From a bacterium (GTDB lineage: Bacteria; Planctomycetota; UBA11346), in contig JAIFKN010000007.1 in assembly GCA_020049615.1 (NCBI GenBank), forward strand, positions 1 through 18,565: 18,565 nt of DNA, given 5' to 3'. Under the pieces are notes generated by a model. The model was not told where the DNA came from. It ran no database searches and was given only the letters and a program-made list of their open reading frames with translations. The position numbers and the translations under genes are program-made. Shown in pieces: positions 14,795 to 18,565 of the stretch (position 1 is the first letter of the stretch; every line of letters starts with the position of its first letter).

Positions 14795-15960
14795 TGCGGA
14801 TCGCCAGTCTGCTCGCTGCCGCCGCCTTGCTGCGCGCTGCCAGCGCCGGCGATGTCATCGCAGCGGCTGACGCCTCGCTGACGGAGGTGCAGCGCGAGGA
14901 ACCCGGTTCGACCGCACGCGCCGAGGCCATCGCCGCGGCGCTGGAAGGCGCGGAACTGCCGCCGGCCGAGCGCCTGGCCGTCCGCCTGGCCCTGGCCGAG
15001 GCCTGGCTCGATGGCCACCAGCCCCTGCGCTGCGCCGAGATCGCCACCTCCCTGATGACGGATGGCGGACTCGACGCGGCCTTGCGTGAACGGGCCGCCC
15101 TGGCGCGCGCAGCCGCCGCCCGCGCCCTGCTGCGCGACGGCTCGCGCGAGGCCGCCGTGGCAGAGCTCGACGCCCTGTCCTCGGCCGGCGAGGCTGGCCC
15201 GCGAGCCGCTGCGCATCTGCACATCGCCCGCGCCGAGGTCGGCATGGCGCTCAACGAGGAGCGCAAGCCAGCCGACATACCTGCGGCCCTCGCCTCGCTA
15301 GACACTGCGCTGGGCTTGCTCAAAGACGTGCCTCCGGCCGAACGCATCCCGGTCTACCTCCTCCGTCTGACCGCCATGGAGCGCGGTGGAGCCAAGCCGG
15401 CCGAGGTGCTGGCATGGATCCAGGCCCGCGTCGCCGATCCTGCCGCCGCCGAGATCGCCGCCAGCGCGATCACCGCCAGCGATCGCATGGTCGGCCAACC
15501 TGCCCCGGCGCTGACGGCTCCTCGTCTGGACAAGCCCGGCGAGACCTTCGACCTGGCCGCCCTGCGCGGCAAGCCGGTGCTGGTCGACTTCTTCGCCAGC
15601 TGGTGCGCCCCGTGCGCCGCGGTCGCCCCGGCGGTGGCCCGATTCGCCGCCCAGCATCCGGACGTGCATGTCGTCGGGGTCAGTCTCGACAATCCGCAGA
15701 CCATGGGCGAATTGCCCGCCTTCCTCGCCAAGCACGCCATGACGTGGCCGGTGGTCGGCGAGAGCCTCGGCTGGGACGGCGATCTCGACGACGCCTGGCG
15801 GGTCGACGGCATCCCGAGCCTCATCCTGGTTGCGGCTGACGGGACGGTGGCGGCGAACGAACTGGTCGGCGGCACCACGCAGGAGACCCTCGACAAGCTC
15901 GAGGAAGCCCTGCGTGTCCTGCCCAAGACGGGCAAAGGGATCGAGGCCCCGTTCCCCTGA
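14794..15960 (+). CDS. Exported TlpA-like thioredoxin-fold protein with helical N-domain
   Basis: 388 residues; ATG 14794 sits in the TGATG junction with the lipoprotein gene. A signal peptide (MRIASLLAAAALLRAASAGD) is followed by a ~200-residue alanine-rich helical domain of TPR-like appearance (about 25-225). A redoxin/TlpA domain follows (about 233-385): PAPALTAPRLDKPGE, LRGKPVLVDFFASW, the redox pair C271-A-P-C274 in WCAPC, VHVVGVSLDN, and the cis-proline region GIPSLILVAADG. TlpA-type proteins reduce disulfides or deliver electrons outside the membrane, for example for cytochrome or cuproenzyme maturation. The helical domain may dock a partner. It is the last gene of the overlapping run, followed 73 bp later by a peroxiredoxin. 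Confidence 0.85.
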   Translation: MRIASLLAAAALLRAASAGDVIAAADASLTEVQREEPGSTARAEAIAAALEGAELPPAERLAVRLALAEAWLDGHQPLRCAEIATSLMTDGGLDAALRERAALARAAAARALLRDGSREAAVAELDALSSAGEAGPRAAAHLHIARAEVGMALNEERKPADIPAALASLDTALGLLKDVPPAERIPVYLLRLTAMERGGAKPAEVLAWIQARVADPAAAEIAASAITASDRMVGQPAPALTAPRLDKPGETFDLAALRGKPVLVDFFASWCAPCAAVAPAVARFAAQHPDVHVVGVSLDNPQTMGELPAFLAKHAMTWPVVGESLGWDGDLDDAWRVDGIPSLILVAADGTVAANELVGGTTQETLDKLEEALRVLPKTGKGIEAPFP

Positions 15961-16033
15961 CGCGTCCAAGGCTGCGGCGCTCTGGCATGGCCCATCCTTC
16001 CGATGATGCTACCCCGACGCCCGGAGGCACGCC

Positions 16034-16495
16034 ATGACCGCCATGCCAGCATTCAGCCTACCCGGTTCAGACGGTGCGATGACCTCGTCCAAGAGCCTGG
16101 CCGGCAGCCCGTACGTACTTTACTTCTACCCCCGGGACATGACTCCGGGCTGCACCACCGAGTCCTGCGACTTCCGAGATCGACAGCCGGAACTGAAGAA
16201 GCTGGGCATACCGGTGTTCGGCGTTTCGACCGACCCGCTCGAGCGGCACGCCAAGTTCATCGCCAAGGAGAAGCTGAACTTCACCCTGCTGTCCGATGAG
16301 CAGCACATCCTGGCCGAAGCGCTGGGGGTGTGGAAGGAGAAGAACATGTACGGCAAGAAGAGTTGGGGCATCGAACGGTCCACCTTTCTGGTCGACGCCC
16401 AGGGCCAGATCGTCCGGGAGTGGCGCAAGGTGAAGGTGGACGGCCACGCCGCCGAAGTCGTGGCGGCGGCAACGGCGCTGGCAAAGCCACGCTGA
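16034..16495 (+). CDS. bcp: Peroxiredoxin Q/Bcp
   Basis: 153 residues, the usual length for Bcp. This thiol peroxidase reduces hydrogen peroxide and organic hydroperoxides in the cytoplasm (no signal peptide). The peroxidatic cysteine is C40 in YPRDMTPGCTTESC and the resolving cysteine is C45, the atypical 2-Cys arrangement of this family. VFGVSTDPLERHAKF, FTLLSDEQHILAEALGVW, GKKSWGIERSTFLVD and WRKVKVDGHA all match the family. Start ATG 16034 has GGAGG at 16023-16027. It lies 73 bp after the TlpA-like gene; its reductant would be a cytoplasmic thioredoxin, so the neighbour is a thematic rather than direct partner. Confidence 0.92.
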   Translation: MTAMPAFSLPGSDGAMTSSKSLAGSPYVLYFYPRDMTPGCTTESCDFRDRQPELKKLGIPVFGVSTDPLERHAKFIAKEKLNFTLLSDEQHILAEALGVWKEKNMYGKKSWGIERSTFLVDAQGQIVREWRKVKVDGHAAEVVAAATALAKPR

Positions 16496-16945
16496 ATCCG
16501 CCGGGGATAGAGTGGGGGTCGTCAACCCTGGGCGAAGGAGGCCGTCGGAATCGCCCAAAGGAGCTGGCCGCTGCGTGCCTGATCAAGCCGAACGGCCGGG
16601 TTCCTGGCTTGAGGGCGTGGCTGAGGCCGTGGTCCAGGTGGGCGGCACCGACAGCGCTGATCTCCTGGCGATGGCAGCAGACCGAGCTGCCTCCGGTTTG
16701 GGTGGTTACGCAGAAGTGGATGCAGGCGACCCAGAACAGGCGCTCAAGGCCATGGAAGCCGAACTCGGAGCCGACCAACCGCCGCTGAACGTGGCGGACC
16801 CCAACTTCGATCTCCTGGCGCATCTGCCACCGGTACCGCCAGCGAGGTCCAAGCCGCCGTTGCGGTCGATGGATAACTGAATCTGCCGTCAAGGTGCCGC
16901 CAGGACTCGACTGCTCGAACAAATCCGCCCGAGCCGCCTTAGCTT
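16496..16945. other. 450-bp gap; possible transposase 3' remnant on the minus strand
   Basis: No intact gene. The minus strand is open from about 16922 to 16500, and its third codon positions over 16580-16840 are about 80% G/C, against about 60% in the open plus-strand frame that begins at 16512 (122 codons), so the minus frame looks more like coding DNA. Its peptide contains RWRYRWQMRQEIEV, LERLFWVACIHFCV and HLDHGLSHAL. These recall the C-terminal 'RW-x-IE ... ER-x-x-L' and 'GLDxLR' blocks of IS4-type transposases, but without a catalytic core, start or terminal repeats. The similarity is from memory and weak. The plus-strand frame cannot be ruled out. Confidence 0.3.
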
Positions 16946-17299
16946 TTAGATGAAAACGGAAGGGTTGACGTTGAACCGAGCCGTCAGTGCCTTGATCTGC
17001 CTGAGGGTGAGCTGCCTTTTCCCTGACAGCACCAAGCTAATGGAGGCCTGGGTGCCAACTTCGGGAATATCGCTCTGGGTAAGGCCATTCGACTCCAGGA
17101 GGTGACGAAGAACCTCGGCCCCCCCTGCCCGCGGGATTTCATAGTGCCGGCGTTCATAGGCCTCGATCAGGTCGGTCAGGATCTCCAACTCATCGGCGTC
17201 AGCGGAGCCGGCCTTGGCCCCCATCAATTCCTCAACACGACGCAGGGCAGCCTGATGATCTGCTTTTGTGCGTATTGGTTCAACTGCGATGGCTGTCAT
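16946..17299 (-). CDS. higA: HigA-type antitoxin (HTH)
   Basis: 117 residues from ATG 17299. The N-terminal half is a helical region typical of HigA partners of HigB (TKADHQAALRRVEELMG, ELEILTDLIEAYERRHYEIP). The C-terminal half is a Cro/CI-type helix-turn-helix: VLRHLLESNGLTQSDIPE, then TQASISLVLSGKRQLT and IKALTARFNVNPSVFI. As in relatives, it would bind and neutralise the toxin and repress the operon. Its ATG overlaps the toxin stop (ATGA on the minus strand), the toxin-first order normal for higBA. Base composition is clearly lower in GC than the genes to the left, suggesting lateral acquisition. Confidence 0.88.
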   Translation of the reverse strand: MTAIAVEPIRTKADHQAALRRVEELMGAKAGSADADELEILTDLIEAYERRHYEIPRAGGAEVLRHLLESNGLTQSDIPEVGTQASISLVLSGKRQLTLRQIKALTARFNVNPSVFI

Positions 17300-17607
17300 G
17301 GGCGTTCCCCGTATTGAATCGTTGCAACATCAACCTGGTCATATTCGGCATGCGTTCCGATAAACTTGATGAAGAATATGGAACGCCGAAAGTCGGCGGC
17401 GACAACGAGGCGGTGCTTGTTACCTGCAATATTAAAGACAATCCGCTCTGCATTGATGATGCTGGCACTGCCATACGTCTGCTTCACTTCCGCCGAGTTC
17501 CGCCATGTAGCAGCGCTGGCCACCTCATACCACGCACCTAGTGCCTTGGCCGAGTCGGGCATGCGCCGTGCATAGGCATGCAGCGTAGAAAGAGCGATAA
17601 TCCTCAA
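17296..17607 (-). CDS. higB: HigB-type mRNA interferase toxin
   Basis: 103 residues. The family (HigB_toxin, RelE superfamily) cleaves mRNA at the ribosome. Hallmarks: MRIIALSTLHAYARRMPDS, AWYEVASAATWRNSAEVKQ, YGSASIINAERIVFNIAGNK, HRLVVAADFRRSIFFIKFIG and the C-terminal THAEYDQVD, all in the usual order and at full length. The start is TTG 17607; no ATG or GTG is available upstream in frame with the family's first residues MRII, and a weak start suits a toxin. It is the first gene of a two-gene operon with higA. Confidence 0.9.
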   Translation of the reverse strand: MRIIALSTLHAYARRMPDSAKALGAWYEVASAATWRNSAEVKQTYGSASIINAERIVFNIAGNKHRLVVAADFRRSIFFIKFIGTHAEYDQVDVATIQYGERP

Positions 17608-17631
17608 TCTGGCTTTACGTTATTACGCGGC

Positions 17632-17641
17632 GCAATATTGC
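17632..17641. promoter_or_regulatory. Palindrome upstream of higBA, possible operator
   Basis: GCAATATTGC is a perfect 10-bp palindrome 25 bp upstream of the toxin start, in an AT-rich stretch with TAATAA-like boxes (minus strand) that could form the promoter. A HigA operator here is plausible but not shown. Confidence 0.35.
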
Positions 17642-17719
17642 AATGGGTAATATCCACGTGCTTCTCCTGAGCCGCGAGTGAAGAAGCGGATTTATAAGGT
17701 GTTAATCGGCCATGGCTTA

Positions 17720-17748
17720 CAATTGTGCAGATGACTGCTGCACAATTG
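17720..17748. repeat. Hairpin A of a matched pair
   Basis: CAATTGTGCAG (17720-17730), a 7-nt loop ATGACTG, then CTGCACAATTG (17738-17748): an 11-bp perfect stem. It has the same architecture as hairpin B, 100 bp to the right. Confidence 0.85.
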
Positions 17749-17848
17749 CAGATGCTGACGCTTCAGCTGAAGACCACGAGGAACTTGGGCTGGCGCGGGC
17801 CGTGATCGCCTGGATGCCATCATCGGGGAGACGATGCTGAACCGAGGG

Positions 17849-17877
17849 CAATTGGGCAGCGGCTTGCTGCCCAATTG
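17849..17877. repeat. Hairpin B of a matched pair
   Basis: CAATTGGGCAG (17849-17859), a 7-nt loop CGGCTTG, then CTGCCCAATTG (17867-17877): an 11-bp perfect stem. Compared with hairpin A, the stem differs only by one T:A to G:C pair, changed on both sides, while loop length is kept. Confidence 0.85.
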
Positions 17878-17989
17878 AAAGACGAGGTCGATTCGGAGCA
17901 CTATCACACTTTGTATAAAGCGCATGAGTTAGGGTTGCAGTGGCAGTCCAGGGCTGGCTTGACCTGCGCGACGATCTCAGGCGACGCCA

Positions 17990-18190
17990 TCACTTCTTTC
18001 CCTTCGGTGCCGTCGTCTCATTCCCCTTATCTGTCATGTACTTGGGATCCGTCGCACAGGCCCCGGCCTTGTCCTTCTTGGCCTTCTCCTCGGCGGCAAC
18101 GAGGAATTCCCGCCACTGTGGGTCCGCCTTTCCGTACTTCTCCCAGAGCGGCGACCAGCCAGCCGTGATAACACGCTCCTCCTGATCCAC
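17990..18190 (-). CDS. Small hypothetical protein or C-terminal remnant
   Basis: 66 residues from GTG 18190. The frame closes at a TAG only about seven codons upstream, so a longer protein is not possible without a lesion. The peptide looks like a real soluble protein end: a tryptophan-containing helix (AGWSPLWEKYGKADPQWREF), then LVAAEEKAKKDKAG and a polar, lysine-rich tail (NETTAPKGKK), with mostly G/C third positions. I do not recognise the family. AGGAG lies directly against the GTG, too close for normal initiation. It may be the 3' remnant of a gene broken by the rearrangements in this arm, or a small protein of its own. Confidence 0.4.
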   Translation of the reverse strand: MDQEERVITAGWSPLWEKYGKADPQWREFLVAAEEKAKKDKAGACATDPKYMTDKGNETTAPKGKK

Positions 18191-18328
18191 TCCTGGACCG
18201 GACGATTCCTACCGGTTCTGCACGCCAACGGAGGCAGCTAGCCGATGGACGACGTCTCGAACTCGACGGTGCTTGGCGAAGGTTCGGCACACCGCTTCCT
18301 ACCTCGTGCTGCACAAGATCATCGGTCA

Positions 18329-18346
18329 GGCCTGAATCATCAGGCC
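18329..18346 (-). terminator. Hairpin at the end of the DinB-like gene
   Basis: GGCCTGA (18329-18335), loop ATCA, TCAGGCC (18340-18346): a perfect 7-bp stem that includes the stop codon of the minus-strand DinB-like gene. It is a terminator candidate for that gene; no clear U-run follows. Confidence 0.4.
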
Positions 18347-18565
18347 AGCGCCGACTCGACCTGCTCGAGGTGGTGGCGGTGGTGCCACTCGACCTTCCTG
18401 ACCACGTCTGCGAGCGTCAGCTTGCCCTGCTCGCTGTGCACGGCGGCGCGCTCCGCCTCGCCGCGGTACATGTTGATCAGTTCGATGATCGATGAACGGG
18501 CGGCCACGAACTGCGATTGCGCCACGCCAAGGTCGCGCTTGGCGTAGGCCAGACGGTCGGCCCAG
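18340..18565 (-). CDS. DinB-like four-helix protein, 3' end only
   Basis: The frame runs off the right edge of the window, so only the last 74 residues are seen, starting WADRLAYAKRDLGVAQSQ and ending HHLEQVESALA. LADVVRKVEWHHRHHLEQV matches the last helix of DinB/YfiT-like proteins, where the EWHxxHH histidines help bind a metal. These proteins form four-helix bundles; several act as metal-dependent thiol transferases (bacillithiol, mycothiol), many are uncharacterised. A GTG at 18525 is not the true start because upstream codons continue the same helix. The reaction cannot be named from this fragment. Confidence 0.65.
   Translation of the reverse strand, partial: WADRLAYAKRDLGVAQSQFVAARSSIIELINMYRGEAERAAVHSEQGKLTLADVVRKVEWHHRHHLEQVESALA

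Larger units (their letters stand above)
17608..17989. other. Gene-free stretch between higBA and the small minus-strand frame
   Basis: About 380 bp without a supportable gene. It holds the higBA promoter region, the two matched hairpins and a 12-bp palindrome CTTCAGCTGAAG (17760-17771) between them. A 42-codon plus-strand frame from ATG 17712 runs through hairpin A; it has no recognisable product. A TTGTATAAAG box at about 17911-17920 could be a -10 element, without a matching -35. Confidence 0.4.

Noticed and set aside
17700..17940. Integron attC site or CRISPR repeats formed by the two hairpins
   Set aside because: No GTTRRRY/RYYYAAC core boxes pair across them, the hairpins are perfect without extrahelical bases, and two copies with unequal loops at 129-nt spacing are not a CRISPR array.
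1..18565. tRNA, rRNA, CRISPR array, riboswitch or replication origin
   Set aside because: Looked for by eye on both strands; no cloverleaf, rRNA segment, repeat array, known riboswitch core or DnaA-box cluster was seen. Covariance-model searches were not possible.

Overview
High-GC bacterial DNA with dense gene packing. The mix of genes suggests a member of the PVC group, most likely a planctomycete. The pointers are a prepilin-type protein with the H-X9-DG C-terminal motif, a membrane Ser/Thr kinase, an FHA-GAF-adenylate cyclase, a STAS protein, a DUF1570-like zinc peptidase, and an intergenic hairpin repeat of a kind I associate with this group. This is an inference from gene content; no rRNA or other phylogenetic marker was compared.

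Layout. 1-2481 (+): a 5'-broken pseudopilin-like gene, an exported HExxH metallopeptidase and a Spo0M-like arrestin-fold protein. 2492-4298 (-): lepA (elongation factor 4), interrupted by one frameshift that equals a net 5-nt loss inside a universally conserved motif. 4412-6202 (+): a PASTA-less Ser/Thr kinase with one transmembrane helix and an unrecognised outer domain. 6215-6289: a large imperfect inverted repeat between convergent genes. 6295-7137 (-): a YprB-like RNase H-fold exonuclease. 7283-10044 (+): the FHA-GAF-cyclase, translationally coupled to an acidic protein of unknown function. 10046-10183: a REP-like repeat/hairpin element ending at the ribosome binding site of hemW (10197-11306). 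11385-11756: STAS anti-sigma-factor antagonist.

11805-15960 (+) is a tightly packed run of five genes, four of whose junctions overlap: an unknown cytoplasmic protein, a membrane protein, a secreted protein, a lipoprotein and an exported TlpA-like thioredoxin. It is followed by a Bcp-type peroxiredoxin (16034-16495). Together they look like an uncharacterised envelope module with a redox end.

From about 16500 the character changes. There is a possible transposase remnant, a lower-GC higBA toxin-antitoxin pair (minus strand), two matched 29-nt hairpins whose stems differ by a compensatory base-pair change, a short orphan reading frame, and the 3' end of a DinB-like gene running off the right edge. 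This right arm is the accessory part of the window.

Signalling genes (Ser/Thr kinase, FHA-cyclase, STAS) lie within about 7 kb of each other. A functional link (kinase phosphorylating an FHA partner, cAMP output) is plausible but unproven. The features most worth a second look are the covarying hairpin pair, the repeat element at the hemW start, the lepA lesion, the cyclase/acidic-protein pair and the five-gene envelope operon.
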